Positions 8,688 to 18,019 are shown, numbered from the stretch's first letter. The stretch: 64,000 nt of DNA from an uncultured beta proteobacterium (GCA_903908065.1 CAIVQO010000060.1:120552-184551), one strand, 5' to 3'. Notes: generated by a model not told the origin, from the sequence alone. Numbers and translations: made by a program.

Positions 8688-9524
8688 ATGAACATGGATG
8701 CTCGCAATGACCAGCTGCGCACCGCCAAGGCGGACTTCTACCTGACGGTGGCGCAGGCCTTCATGGTGCCGATGGAACTCTCCGGTGCGGCCGCCATGCT
8801 GTGCGGTGATTTGGCTGCCGACCTCGCCGAACTCGACCAGGAGATCGGTTATGGACTGGCCGATGAAATAGCTGCCTGCCAGCACGACTTCGATCTCGTA
8901 GGCCATCCCGACGAACTGCTGCTGATCTACAGTTCGCTCTTCATTGCACCACCTCGCCGCGTGCAGATCAATGCCGCCACCTATCTCGACGGCGCCTTCA
9001 ACGGCGGCTCGGTCGCCGAACTGGAAGCCTGCTATGCGCTTGGCGGCGCCGCGCGCGCTGAGAAATTCCGCGACCTGGCCGACCACGTCGCGCTGCAACT
9101 CGAATTCATTGCCCACCTGTATTCCAGCATCGGTGTGGAGCCGACGCCGGGCCAGTTTATCGACCGCTTCCCTGCGCGCTGGATCGATCCGCTGATTGAC
9201 GACATGGAGCGCGCCACCGCCGAATTGGGCATGTCCGCCAATCCCTACCTAGGGCTAGCCCGTATCTTGCGCAAGGCGCTGGCGAATGACGCGGAACGTG
9301 AAATCCGTCCGCTGACGCCCACCGAGCGGCGCGAGCGTGCCCTGGCGCTGGCGCGGCACAAGGAGGCCGAGCGCGGCATCAGCGCCGCAGATTATGAGGA
9401 AATGCGCCGTCGCCTCACCGAACGCGGCCTGTCAACCGAGCATTTGGCGGCGGACCGCGATCCCGCCGACGATCCCCTCGCGGGCTGGAAACCAATGACG
9501 CCGCCCGCGCCGCGTCCGCGGTGA
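8688..9524 (+). CDS. arxD: ArxD, TorD-family molybdoenzyme chaperone
   Basis: 278 residues, largely helical, of the TorD/DmsD family that binds the Tat signal of a molybdoenzyme and holds it for cofactor insertion. Family features are the LLIYSSLFIAPP segment, the LADHVALQLEFIAHLY helix and the loop before it. The ATG at 8688 is chosen for the GAGGAAG ribosome site. After residue 215 there is an Arg/Glu-rich tail ending in a Pro-rich end that is not typical of the family. The stop overlaps the GTG of the next gene. Confidence 0.8.
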   Translation: MNMDARNDQLRTAKADFYLTVAQAFMVPMELSGAAAMLCGDLAADLAELDQEIGYGLADEIAACQHDFDLVGHPDELLLIYSSLFIAPPRRVQINAATYLDGAFNGGSVAELEACYALGGAARAEKFRDLADHVALQLEFIAHLYSSIGVEPTPGQFIDRFPARWIDPLIDDMERATAELGMSANPYLGLARILRKALANDAEREIRPLTPTERRERALALARHKEAERGISAADYEEMRRRLTERGLSTEHLAADRDPADDPLAGWKPMTPPAPRPR

Positions 9525-10081
9525 ATGGGCGAGGCCGTGAGCACCGCCTTCCCGCTGCACTGCTGCTGGCCATTGCCGCCGCAGTTGGCGGCCAGCCGGC
9601 CCTAGCCGACGTCGATGTCGCTGACTACCAGACCCCCGGTGTCGTACGTTCCGAGCGCGAGCGCCAGCGCTTGCAAGCCGAGTTCGCACGACAACGCGAG
9701 CAGGAGGAACAACGCGCCCGCATCGAAGTCGAGGAGCAGGCGCGCCTCGCCGCCGCCGAGGCCGCGCGTCTGGCGGCGCGCCCCTATCCGCTGCGCCTCA
9801 CGGAAAGCCGTTGCACCGTGTGCCACGCGGCGACGCATTTCCAGCAACAGGCCCACACCTGGCCGGGCTGGCTGGCGGTGGTGCTGCGCATGAAGTACTT
9901 CAACCATGCGCCGCTGGCGTCTGATGAGATTCCGGTGATCGTCGGCCACTTGGCGGCGACTCATCCAGCCGGTGGCATCGACGCGCTGATCGAGTTCGGC
10001 GTGCTGCCGACGGCGCTGGGCGTTGCCGCGTTGCCGCTACTTTGGTATCGGCGCCGACTCAAGGCAGGAAAGCATGCCTGA
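9521..10081 (+). CDS. Membrane-anchored monoheme cytochrome c-like protein with coiled coil
   Basis: 186 residues starting at a GTG that overlaps the arxD stop. A signal peptide (residues 1-30) is followed by a charged Glu/Arg/Ala coiled coil (about 41-88), one heme c site CTVCH at 98-102, a candidate distal methionine near 124, a C-terminal membrane helix (about 158-175) and a basic tail. A tethered periplasmic electron carrier is the natural reading. The coupling to arxD suggests it may take electrons from the Arx system or a partner, which is inference. I do not recognise a named family. Confidence 0.65.
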   Translation: MNGRGREHRLPAALLLAIAAAVGGQPALADVDVADYQTPGVVRSERERQRLQAEFARQREQEEQRARIEVEEQARLAAAEAARLAARPYPLRLTESRCTVCHAATHFQQQAHTWPGWLAVVLRMKYFNHAPLASDEIPVIVGHLAATHPAGGIDALIEFGVLPTALGVAALPLLWYRRRLKAGKHA

Positions 10082-10367
10082 GGGCGTCTTTCGCACGGCC
10101 GGCCAGGCCATCGCCCTATGCGCGTGGCTGATCGCCCCCGCCGCGCAGGGCGGCGCCCCTGCGGCCAAGGCCGCAGCGGAGAGGCCGGATGTGCCGGCTG
10201 CAAAGGAAGGTATCGGGGCGAAGCACCCGGCCGGAGGCGATCTGCCATCTGTGTCGGGCAAGGCACCGGTAAAACCGGAGGCTTCGAAGCGCAAGCCCAA
10301 GGCGGCGAGCGGATACCAGACCGTGCCCAACCAGCAGTTGGGCCTCGGTTGTTCCAGCGCGGAATGA
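10074..10367 (+). CDS. Small exported Ala/Pro/Lys-rich protein, unknown
   Basis: 97 residues with a signal-peptide-like start (VFRTAGQAIALCAWLIAPAA). The rest is low-complexity Ala/Lys/Pro, ending in a conserved-looking NQQLGLGCSSAE with one cysteine. The ATG overlaps the previous stop and its own stop overlaps the moaA start (ATGA), so it sits in a coupled chain. No function is recognised. It shares a loose GKAPVKPEA/GKPEAL composition with the small protein at 11470, which may be chance. Confidence 0.5.
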   Translation: MPEGVFRTAGQAIALCAWLIAPAAQGGAPAAKAAAERPDVPAAKEGIGAKHPAGGDLPSVSGKAPVKPEASKRKPKAASGYQTVPNQQLGLGCSSAE

Positions 10368-11394
10368 GCGCCATGACGTGCCGTGCTGCCAGCGCCGACT
10401 TTTCGCCCGGTCCGAGCCAAGCCACGCTGATCGACGGCCATGGTCGCGGCATCGACTACCTGCGCATTTCCCTGACCGACCGTTGCGACCTGCGCTGCAG
10501 CTATTGCCTGCCGGCAGGCCACCAGGACTTCTCGCCACGGCGCGACTGGCTACAACCCGAGGAAGTCGGCCAGATCGTCGCCGCCTTCGCTGCGCTAGGC
10601 GTGCGCCGAATCCGCCTTACCGGCGGCGGCCGCTGACGCGGCGCGACACCCCGGAAATCGCTGAGCGCATCGGCGCCACGCCCGGCATCGAGGACTTGTC
10701 GCTGACCACCAATGCGACGCAACTTGCTCGGTTGGCCGGGGGCTTGCGCCAGACCGGTGTCACCCGCCTCAACGTCAGCCTCGACACCCTGGATCGTTCG
10801 CGCTTCGAGGCGATTACCGGGCGCGACGCGCTGCCGGATGTTCTGGCCGGATTGGCCGCGGCGCGCGCGGCCGGCTTCGCGCCGATCAAGATCAACATGA
10901 TGGCGTTGGCCGAGGTGAATGAACGAGAGATCGACGCGATGGTCGATTACTGCATTGCCATGGGCTTCGTATTGCGCCTGATCGAGCCGATGCCGATGGG
11001 CAGTGCCGGTCGCGCCGTGCGCGCTGCCGATCTCGGTGCCATCCGTGCGCGCCTGCAGGCCAGATACGGTCTGGTCGACGCCCTGGTCGCCGGCGGCGGG
11101 CCGGCGCGCTATCTTCGCGCACCGGACGGACGCTTTACGGTCGGCTTCATCACGCCCCTGAGCCAGCACTTCTGCGCCACCTGCAATCGCGTCCGGCTGT
11201 CGGCCGAAGGCATGCTGTACCTGTGCCTGGGCCAGGAGGACGCCGTCGATCTGAAGGCGGTGGTGCGCGCCGGCGCCTCGGCCGCGGAACTGCAAGCCTG
11301 CATCGCAGCGGCGGTGCGACGCAAGCCCGAGCGTCACGAGTTCAATGCGTCGCCACACAAACTGGTGCGCATGATGGCCAAGACCGGTGGCTGA
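10364..11394 (+). pseudogene. moaA: moaA (GTP 3',8-cyclase) broken by a one-base deletion
   Basis: Radical-SAM enzyme of molybdenum cofactor synthesis. The 5' part reads through the CDLRCSYC cluster motif to RLTGG and then hits a TGA at 10634. The conserved GGEPL motif would be restored by one extra base after 10628, because GGC-GGC-G[A]G-CCG-CTG fits exactly. From there the other frame continues as normal MoaA to 11394, including the C-terminal cluster motif CATCNRVRLS. Either a true one-base deletion or a sequencing error. The start (ATG 10364 or 10373) overlaps the previous gene. MoaA supplies the cofactor the three molybdoenzymes here need, so if this copy is dead another must exist elsewhere. 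Confidence 0.85.
10378..10400 (-). repeat. Dispersed 23-bp element, copy f
   Basis: Minus strand: AGTCGGCGC, TGGC, AGC, ACGGCAC. It lies in the poorly conserved first codons of moaA. Confidence 0.6.
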
Positions 11395-11469
11395 AACCGG
11401 CCGGAAATGATGCATCGCGCTGCCACGTCGAAATCTGCATACCTTTTCAAACCACTGGAGGTTCCTGAG

Positions 11470-11802
11470 ATGAAGAAAATCCTGATTGCACTCACCGGTT
11501 CAGCCCTGCTGACAACGGCGGCCCTGGCGGCCGCACCGGCGGAAAAATCGCCTAAGGCCTACTCATCCCGCGGGGAGACGCAGGGCATGGATCCCCCGGC
11601 CGCCGCTTCCGGGCAGAAGGTCGATCCCAAGAGCGTCAAGAAGGCGGCCGGAACCGAGTCGGTAGGCAAGGCGGCGCCGGGGAAGCCCGAGGCGCTCAAG
11701 GGCAAGGCCAAGATTGACGAAACGGCCGGCATGGATCCGCAGCAAGCGGGCGGCCAGAAGGCGGTCAAGGCCGACGCCAAGAAGGCGGCGGAGAAGAAGT
11801 AA
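11470..11802 (+). CDS. Small secreted Lys/Ala-rich protein, unknown
   Basis: 110 residues after a clear signal peptide (MKKILIALTGSALLTTAALA), with a GGAGG site 9 nt upstream of the ATG. The mature part is rich in Ala, Lys, Gly and Pro and has two GMDP motifs (QGMDPPAA, AGMDPQQA). It has no cysteine and is probably disordered. I recognise no family. The sequence is followed by a strong hairpin. Confidence 0.6.
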   Translation: MKKILIALTGSALLTTAALAAAPAEKSPKAYSSRGETQGMDPPAAASGQKVDPKSVKKAAGTESVGKAAPGKPEALKGKAKIDETAGMDPQQAGGQKAVKADAKKAAEKK

Positions 11803-11817
11803 GTAGCCAAGTAACCG

Positions 11818-11850
11818 CCGGCAGGGCAGGCAAGTCGCCTGCCTCGCCGG
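11818..11850 (+). terminator. Strong hairpin after the small secreted protein
   Basis: A 14-base arm at 11818-11831 pairs with 11837-11850 (12 of 14 bp), with loop AAGTC. No T-run follows, so termination would be weak or factor-dependent. It could instead protect the upstream mRNA. Confidence 0.45.
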
Positions 11851-11863
11851 GGTGGGCTTACCC

Positions 11864-12616
11864 ATGCGAGCCGTCCGTCGGTTGTTCCACTGCGTGGCTG
11901 TTTTGTTGCTCGTCCTCGGTAGCGCAGCAGGAGCCGATTCCGATCCGCGCAGCGTGCGCCACCGGGAGATACTGAGCCGCAGCGCCGCGATCCCGGAAGG
12001 TGATTCAGCGGACGGGCGCTGTCGTGCCTGTCATGGCCAACTGTTGGTCGCGCCACGCGCCGAGTCGCCGGCTGGTCTGAGCAGCGAGATTGGCAAGGCG
12101 CCCTATCAGCGCCTGAACACTTACGCCGGGGGCCAGGAGAATTTTCACTCGCGCCACCGCAGCGGGCAATATGCGCTGCAGGTGATGCGCTTCCAGTGCC
12201 AGGACTGCCATCCCGGGCGTGATCCGCGTCTGCCGGCGCTGTTCCGCGACGATCCGCGCCATCCGCAAATGCTGCGCAAAAAGGTCGATCCCGTGTTGTG
12301 TGTGAATTGCCACGGGCGATTTCCAGACCATCGCGCGGCCTTCGTCGGTCCCTGGGAGCAGGCGCGCGCTTACTTCGACGGCAACTGCATGGTATGCCAC
12401 GCGGCCGATGTGGGGCGCCGCCATGCCAGCCCCTTGCTCGTGCGCGAGGCGATCGAACGCCTGGGCCGCAACGCGGGCGACGTTTGTTACGGCTGCCATG
12501 GCGGGCGTGCCTGGTATGCCGTCAGCGCCGCCGCGATTCGCGGCCGGCCGGGTGATTTGCGCGTCGAGGCGCAGGCCGCCGAACGCTTGCGGCGCATTCC
12601 GGTAACGGTTCGATGA
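11864..12616 (+). CDS. Periplasmic pentaheme cytochrome c
   Basis: 250 residues with a signal peptide and five CxxCH sites in order: CRACH, CQDCH, CVNCH, CMVCH, CYGCH. The ATG at 11864 is preferred over the GTG at 11852 because it starts the signal peptide directly. Its TGA overlaps the ATG of the molybdopterin fusion gene, so the two are coupled, and it is probably the electron partner of that enzyme. I cannot assign a named cytochrome family. Confidence 0.8.
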   Translation: MRAVRRLFHCVAVLLLVLGSAAGADSDPRSVRHREILSRSAAIPEGDSADGRCRACHGQLLVAPRAESPAGLSSEIGKAPYQRLNTYAGGQENFHSRHRSGQYALQVMRFQCQDCHPGRDPRLPALFRDDPRHPQMLRKKVDPVLCVNCHGRFPDHRAAFVGPWEQARAYFDGNCMVCHAADVGRRHASPLLVREAIERLGRNAGDVCYGCHGGRAWYAVSAAAIRGRPGDLRVEAQAAERLRRIPVTVR

Positions 12617-15600
12617 ACGACGACGAACTGGAACAGGCGCTCGCCGCTGCCGGCGACCTCTCCGATCCGACGCGGCGCGCCTTCTTCGATCGCGTGATCC
12701 GCGCCAGCGCGGGGGCGGCCGCCGTCGCCGCATTGCCGCGCGAGGCGAATGCCTTCACGTTCGAGCCCTACCCGCGCGACGACGCGATGCAGACCGTGGT
12801 GACTTCCTGCGCCCACAACTGCGGCGGCCGCCACATGCTGGTGGTGCACAAGCAGCATGGCGAGATCGTCCGCATCTCGACCGACGACGGCCGCCAGCAG
12901 GCCGACGGCCGCTTCGGCCTCGACACCGAGGACCTGCCGCAGCTGCGCGCCTGCCTGCGCGGACGTTCCTACCGCCAGCGCATCTATTCCCCCAACCGCC
13001 TGCTGTACCCGCAGGTCCGCGCCGGCGCTCGCGGCGAGGGCAAGTTCAAGCGCGCCTCGTGGGATGCCGTGCTCGACCTGATCTGCGAACGCATCGAACG
13101 CATCAAGGCCGAGCACGGGCCGACCGCGATCCTCGACCAGAGCTATGCCGGCGCCACCTGGAGCGTGCTGCACAAGTCCGACCAGGGGCGCGGCCTGCTC
13201 GGCCGCTTCCTCGGCCTGTTCGGCTCGCGCACCCTGTCCTGGTCGGTGCCGTCCTACGAAGGCACCGCCTTCAGTTCGAACATCACTTTCGGCACCACGG
13301 CCGACGGCAACGAGGACGACGCCTTCGCCCACAGCAAGCTGATCATCATGTGGGGCTGGAACCCGGCCTACACCTTCCACGGCGGCAATACCCACTACTA
13401 CATGCGCCTGGCCAAGCAGCGCGGCTGCAGGTTCGTCGTCGTCGATCCGCAGCACACCGATTCGGTCGGCGCCTGGGACGCCTGGTGGATACCGATCCGG
13501 CCCAACACCGACGCCGCGATGCTGGCCGGCATGGCGCACGAGATCTTCGCCGGCGGCCTGCAGGACCAGAAGTTCATCGAGCGCTTCTGTCTAGGGATGG
13601 ATGCCGGGACCATGCCAAAGGAGTTCGCCGGCGAGGAGAACTTCAGGGACTACATCTTCGGCAAGCGCGACGGCGTCCAGAAGTCGCCGGAGTGGGCGGC
13701 GGCAATCTGCGGCGTGCCGGCGGAAGACATCCGCCGGCTGGCGCGGATGTATGCCACCACCAAACCGGCGGCGCTCAAGGCGAGCTGGGCGCCGGGCCGG
13801 GTGGCCTACGGCGAGCAGTACAACCGGATGGCGGCGGCGCTGCAGGCGATGACCGGCAACATCGGCATCGTCGGGGGCTCCAGCGAGGGGGTCGGCAAGG
13901 CCTGGCAGGCACAGCCGCTGGACCTCTTCCGTGACGAGTTCGCCGACCGCTGGTTTGCCGGCATCAAGAGCGATCGCTGGACGCACTGCGTGCTCGACTA
14001 CCCGAATGTGCGGCGCGAGGACATCGGGCTGCTGCCGCGGCGCGATGCCTCCGATGGCGAGATCCCCAACATCCGTGCCCTGTGGTGGCACGGCTCGAAC
14101 TGGTTCAATCAGCTGCCCAATATCAACCGCCAAATCGCCGCGATCCGCAAGCTGGATTTCGTCGTCTGCCAGGACCAGACCATGACCCCTTCGGCCGAAT
14201 GGGCCGACGTGGTGCTGCCGGCCTGTACCCATTTCGAGCGTCACGACGTCGGCCTGCCCTGGTACAAGGGCCACTATTACATCCACCGGCCCAAGGTGAT
14301 AGCCCCGCTCGGCGAATCGAAGACCGACTTCCAGATCTTCACCGAGCTGGCCTGGCGCCTGGGCTTCGGCAAGCAGTACAACCCGAAGTCGCGGCGCGAC
14401 TACTTCCACCATGACGATGCCACCGACGAGGCCTACCTGCGCGAATGGTGGCAGCGCGGGGTGATGAAGCAGCAGGGCGTCGACATGCCGTGGGAGGAAT
14501 TCAAGCGGCGTGGCGTCTACAAGTTCGAATACAAGGCGCCCATCGTCGCCTTCCAGGCCTTCATCGAGGACGGCGAGCCGTTTCCGACGCCCTCGGGCAA
14601 GATCGAGATCTTCTCCACCACGCTGGCGAAAGTCGAGGATTGGACCAGGACCAAGTACGGCGCCCCGATCCCCGCGATCCCGAAATGGATCCCGCCCTGG
14701 GAATCGCGCGCCAGCCCCGAACTGGCCGACTATCCGTTCCAGCTCGTAACGCCCCATCCGCGCTGGCGCACCCACAGCATCTTCCACGATATCGAGTGGC
14801 TGCGCGAGACCTTCGAGCACGACGTCACGATGAATGCCGGCGATGCGCGCCGCCTGGGCATCGTCGAGGGTGACACGGTCGAGGTGTGGAATGCGCGGGG
14901 CCGCATCGTGTTGCCGGTACGCGTTACCGAGCGCTGCCTGCCCGGCGTGGTGGCGGTGCATGAGGGCGTCTGGATGGATCGAGATGAAACCGACGGCGGC
15001 ACCGACCGCGCCGGCAACCCCGACTTCCTGATCCGCGACGCCTCCAGCCCGGCCGGCGCCTTCGCCTTCAATACCGCCTTGGTGAACCTGCGCAAGAGCA
15101 GCCGCTTCCACCGCCCCGGCTGGAACCCGGTGCCGGAAAACCGCGACCGCTTCCGCGCCGGAAAGAGCCCGCGCGACCTGCCGCGCATCCGCGAGGCGAT
15201 CCGCCGCATCAAGCGCGCCAGCTACGAGCCGGTGATAGCGCGGAAGCAGTTGGGCTTCATCCACAACACCGCGGATTGCATCGGCTGTCGCGCCTGCGAA
15301 ATCGCCTGCAAGGACAAGAACAGCCTGCCGCCGGGTCCGCGCCTGCGGCGGGTGATGAACGTCGAGGGCGGGCAGTTCCCGGCGGTGTTCGCCTTCCACG
15401 TCAATCTGGCGTGCAACCATTGTGCGCTGCCCGCCTGCGTGCCGACCTGCCCGACCGGGGCGCTGACCAAGCGCGCCAGCGATGGCATCGTCGACCTCGA
15501 CTCGACGCTCTGCATCGGCTGCCGGCGCTGCGAGGCGGCCTGCCCCTACGGCGCGCCGCAGTACGACCCGGTGGCCCGGCTCATGTTCAAGTGCAACCTC

Positions 15601-15828
15601 TGCGTCGATGAGATCGATGCCGGGCGCAAGCCGTATTGCGTCATGGCCTGCATGATGCGCGTGCTCGACGTCGGCCCCATCGACCGACTGCGCGCCGGTA
15701 CACAACCGACCAAGGCGCACAAGGCGGGCGACAAACTGGTCGGCACGGTGACCCGCTTCGCCGACCCGGCGTTGACGCGCCCGTCCATCGTCTTTGTACC
15801 CCACCGCGACATGCCGGAGGAAGAGTGA
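12613..15828 (+). CDS. Molybdopterin oxidoreductase fused to its iron-sulfur subunit (DmsA-DmsB type)
   Basis: 1071 residues. Residues 1-870 are a DMSO reductase-family catalytic subunit with a Tat-like motif (TRRAFF, 20-25). Residues about 880-1071 are a DmsB-like ferredoxin with CIGCRACEIAC, CNHCALPACVPTC, CIGCRRCEAACPYG and CNLC...CVMAC. Normally these are two proteins. The N-terminal cluster site is C66, C70, H74 and C114: histidine stands where DmsA enzymes have the third cysteine. S214 (VPSYEG) is a plausible molybdenum ligand. No membrane subunit follows. The neighbouring pentaheme and monoheme cytochromes would then be electron partners. The FccB-like neighbour suggests a sulfur substrate, but the substrate is unknown. 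Confidence 0.8.
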   Translation: MNDDELEQALAAAGDLSDPTRRAFFDRVIRASAGAAAVAALPREANAFTFEPYPRDDAMQTVVTSCAHNCGGRHMLVVHKQHGEIVRISTDDGRQQADGRFGLDTEDLPQLRACLRGRSYRQRIYSPNRLLYPQVRAGARGEGKFKRASWDAVLDLICERIERIKAEHGPTAILDQSYAGATWSVLHKSDQGRGLLGRFLGLFGSRTLSWSVPSYEGTAFSSNITFGTTADGNEDDAFAHSKLIIMWGWNPAYTFHGGNTHYYMRLAKQRGCRFVVVDPQHTDSVGAWDAWWIPIRPNTDAAMLAGMAHEIFAGGLQDQKFIERFCLGMDAGTMPKEFAGEENFRDYIFGKRDGVQKSPEWAAAICGVPAEDIRRLARMYATTKPAALKASWAPGRVAYGEQYNRMAAALQAMTGNIGIVGGSSEGVGKAWQAQPLDLFRDEFADRWFAGIKSDRWTHCVLDYPNVRREDIGLLPRRDASDGEIPNIRALWWHGSNWFNQLPNINRQIAAIRKLDFVVCQDQTMTPSAEWADVVLPACTHFERHDVGLPWYKGHYYIHRPKVIAPLGESKTDFQIFTELAWRLGFGKQYNPKSRRDYFHHDDATDEAYLREWWQRGVMKQQGVDMPWEEFKRRGVYKFEYKAPIVAFQAFIEDGEPFPTPSGKIEIFSTTLAKVEDWTRTKYGAPIPAIPKWIPPWESRASPELADYPFQLVTPHPRWRTHSIFHDIEWLRETFEHDVTMNAGDARRLGIVEGDTVEVWNARGRIVLPVRVTERCLPGVVAVHEGVWMDRDETDGGTDRAGNPDFLIRDASSPAGAFAFNTALVNLRKSSRFHRPGWNPVPENRDRFRAGKSPRDLPRIREAIRRIKRASYEPVIARKQLGFIHNTADCIGCRACEIACKDKNSLPPGPRLRRVMNVEGGQFPAVFAFHVNLACNHCALPACVPTCPTGALTKRASDGIVDLDSTLCIGCRRCEAACPYGAPQYDPVARLMFKCNLCVDEIDAGRKPYCVMACMMRVLDVGPIDRLRAGTQPTKAHKAGDKLVGTVTRFADPALTRPSIVFVPHRDMPEEE

Positions 15829-16139
15829 AGCCCGCGCTGCCGTTGCTGGCCCCGGCGCTGCTGTTGCTGGCGACCCATGCCGCCGCCGGGCCGGACGACG
15901 ATCTGCTGCGCGCGACGCGGCTGGCCGCCAGCTGCAATCCCTGTCACGCCCTACACGACCACGGCACCGCGGGCCGCAAAGCGCCGGCGGCGCGCCCCGA
16001 TTCGGCATGGTTGCAGGAGCGCCTTCTGGCCTACCGCGAGCAGCGCCATCCGGCGACACTGATGCACCAGGTCGCGGTCGCCTACAGTCGCGAGGAACTC
16101 GAATTGATTGCCCGGCACTGGGCGCAAAGTCGGCGATGA
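15825..16139 (+). CDS. Small monoheme cytochrome c, FccA-like partner
   Basis: 104 residues from a GTG overlapping the previous stop. A signal peptide is followed by one heme site CNPCH and a helix ending YSREELELIARHW, as in class I cytochromes and the cytochrome subunit of flavocytochrome c. Its stop overlaps the ATG of the FccB-like flavoprotein, the usual fccA-fccB arrangement. Most likely it takes electrons from that flavoprotein. Confidence 0.7.
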   Translation: MKPALPLLAPALLLLATHAAAGPDDDLLRATRLAASCNPCHALHDHGTAGRKAPAARPDSAWLQERLLAYREQRHPATLMHQVAVAYSREELELIARHWAQSRR

Positions 16140-17428
16140 CGGCACGGCGACATTTCCTCCTCGCTTGCCTGGCCGCCGGTTGCGCACCCTGGGTGCGCGG
16201 CGAATCGATGGCGCGACCCCATGTGCTGGTGGTCGGCGGCGGTTTCGGTGGCGCCACGGCGGCACGCTTCCTGCGCGAGTGGAGCGCCGGCGCGGTGAAG
16301 GTGACGCTGGTCGAACGCAACCGCGAGCTGGTCTCCTGCCCGCTCTCGAACCGCGTGCTATCGGGCGATGCGCGCCTGGATAGCCTACGCTTCGGCTATG
16401 GCGGATTGCGGCACGCGGGAATCGATGTCCTGCACCAGGACGTCGTGGCACTCGACCCCGGCGCGCGCGAGCTTCGGCTGGCCGACGGTCGCCACCTTGC
16501 TGGCGACCGCATCCTGCTGGCGCCGGGCATCGATTTCCAGTGGGAGGCAATTCCGGCGCTCGCAGACCCGGACCGGCGCGGGCAGGTGCTGCATGCCTGG
16601 AAGGCAGGCGCGCAGACCTTGGAGCTGGCGCGGCGCATCGCCGCCTTGCGCGACGGCGGCGTGCTGGCAATCAGCATCCCGCGCCCGCCCTTCCGCTGCC
16701 CGCCAGGCCCTTACGAGCGCGTCAGCCTGATCGCCGACTATTTCCGTCGCCGCAAGCCGCGCTGCAAGCTGCTGGTGGCCGATGCCAACGCCGAGGTGAT
16801 CGCCAAGCCGGACCTGTTCAGGCAGGCGTGGCGCGAACTCTATCCGGGCATCGTCGAGTACCTGCCCGAGCACGGCCTGGAGGACATCGACCTCGCCCGC
16901 GGCGAACTGCGGACCCAGCTCGGGCCGCTGCGCGCCGACCTGCTCAACGTCATCCCGCCGCAGCGCGCCGGCGACCTGGCGCTGGCGGCCGGAATGCCAC
17001 TTGCCGGCGGAGCTTGGGTCGAGATCGACTGGCTGACGCACGAGGCAAAGGGTCTGCCCGGCATCCACGTCATCGGCGACGCGGTCGCCGCCGTGCCGGG
17101 CATGCCCAAGTCGGCGCACCTGGCCAACCAGCAGGCCAAGCGCGCCGCCGCCGCGATCCTCGACATGCTGGCCGGACGGTCGCCGCAGCCGGCACCGCTG
17201 CTGGCCAATACCTGCTACAGCTTCGTCTCGGCGGACGACGCGGTGCATGTCGCGGCGATGTTCCGCTATTCCGACGCCACGCGGCGCGTCGAACAGGTCG
17301 CCGGTGCCGGCGGCCTGTCGGTTGCCCGCAGCGCGCACGAGGGCAGGCTGGCGCTGGACTGGGCCCGCGGCCTGTGGCACGAGGCATTGGGACCCCCTGG
17401 GGCACGGCGGGCGAAAGCCGGCGCGTGA
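16136..17428 (+). CDS. fccB: FccB-like flavoprotein of sulfide dehydrogenase
   Basis: 430 residues with a Tat-like signal (ARRHFLLAC), an FAD-binding VVGGGFGGATAA motif and a second nucleotide region. The family segment CPPGPYERVSLIADYF carries a conserved cysteine. CPLSNRV and NTCYSFVS hold other cysteines of the redox site. The second part (GDAVAAVPGMPKSAHLANQQAK) matches the flavocytochrome c sulfide dehydrogenase pattern. It would oxidise sulfide to sulfur or polysulfide and reduce the cytochrome encoded just before. Related flavoproteins with other sulfur substrates exist. Confidence 0.78.
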   Translation: MTARRHFLLACLAAGCAPWVRGESMARPHVLVVGGGFGGATAARFLREWSAGAVKVTLVERNRELVSCPLSNRVLSGDARLDSLRFGYGGLRHAGIDVLHQDVVALDPGARELRLADGRHLAGDRILLAPGIDFQWEAIPALADPDRRGQVLHAWKAGAQTLELARRIAALRDGGVLAISIPRPPFRCPPGPYERVSLIADYFRRRKPRCKLLVADANAEVIAKPDLFRQAWRELYPGIVEYLPEHGLEDIDLARGELRTQLGPLRADLLNVIPPQRAGDLALAAGMPLAGGAWVEIDWLTHEAKGLPGIHVIGDAVAAVPGMPKSAHLANQQAKRAAAAILDMLAGRSPQPAPLLANTCYSFVSADDAVHVAAMFRYSDATRRVEQVAGAGGLSVARSAHEGRLALDWARGLWHEALGPPGARRAKAGA

Positions 17429-17460
17429 CCCGCTTCGACAACCCCACCAAGGAGTGCGCC

Positions 17461-17910
17461 ATGAGCACGATTCGCAGCCTGCTGCAAAACAGGAAACCCC
17501 TCGTCACCGCCCGCATCGGCCAGACGGTCAACGACGCGGTGGCGCAGATGACCGGAGCCGACGTCGGCGCGGTCCTGGTCCTCGACGAACTTGGGCGCAT
17601 CGCCGGCATCTTCACCGAGCGCGACTGCCTGCAGAAGGTCACGGGCAATTGCCTCGATCCCCGCACCACCCCGCTGCGTGACGTGATGACCACCAGTGTC
17701 CGCTTTGCCAAGCCGGATCAGACCATCGAGGACTGCCTGCGCCTGATGACCGAACGCTACTTTCGCCACCTGCCGGTGCTCGGCGAAAACGACGACATCC
17801 TCGGCATCGTCTCCATTGGCGACCTGGTCAAGGCGCGCCTCAGCGAACAGGAATTCGCCATCGACCAGCTGGAGCATTACATCGCCGACAGCCTGCCGGT
17901 GGGGCGTTAG
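17461..17910 (+). CDS. Two-CBS-domain protein
   Basis: 149 residues with two CBS domains (about 10-65 and 75-135; GIFTERDC and GIVSIGDLVK are the typical ends). There is no other domain, so it is probably an adenylate-sensing regulator of a partner. An AAGGAG site precedes the ATG. It is 32 nt downstream of fccB on the same strand, so probably the same transcript. The target is unknown. Confidence 0.75.
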   Translation: MSTIRSLLQNRKPLVTARIGQTVNDAVAQMTGADVGAVLVLDELGRIAGIFTERDCLQKVTGNCLDPRTTPLRDVMTTSVRFAKPDQTIEDCLRLMTERYFRHLPVLGENDDILGIVSIGDLVKARLSEQEFAIDQLEHYIADSLPVGR

Positions 17911-17996
17911 GCCGTGCTTGTCAGGCACAACTGCGGTGCCGCAGCGATGCATGTTCCGGCGCATTCGGGGTTCGGGATGCGGCTCGGTCATCGGAA

Positions 17997-18019
17997 AGTC
18001 GGCGCCGGCACCACGGCGA
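17997..18019 (+). repeat. Dispersed 23-bp element, copy b
   Basis: AGTCGGCGC, CGGC, ACC, ACGGCGA, in the gap between the CBS gene and tatA. Confidence 0.7.
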
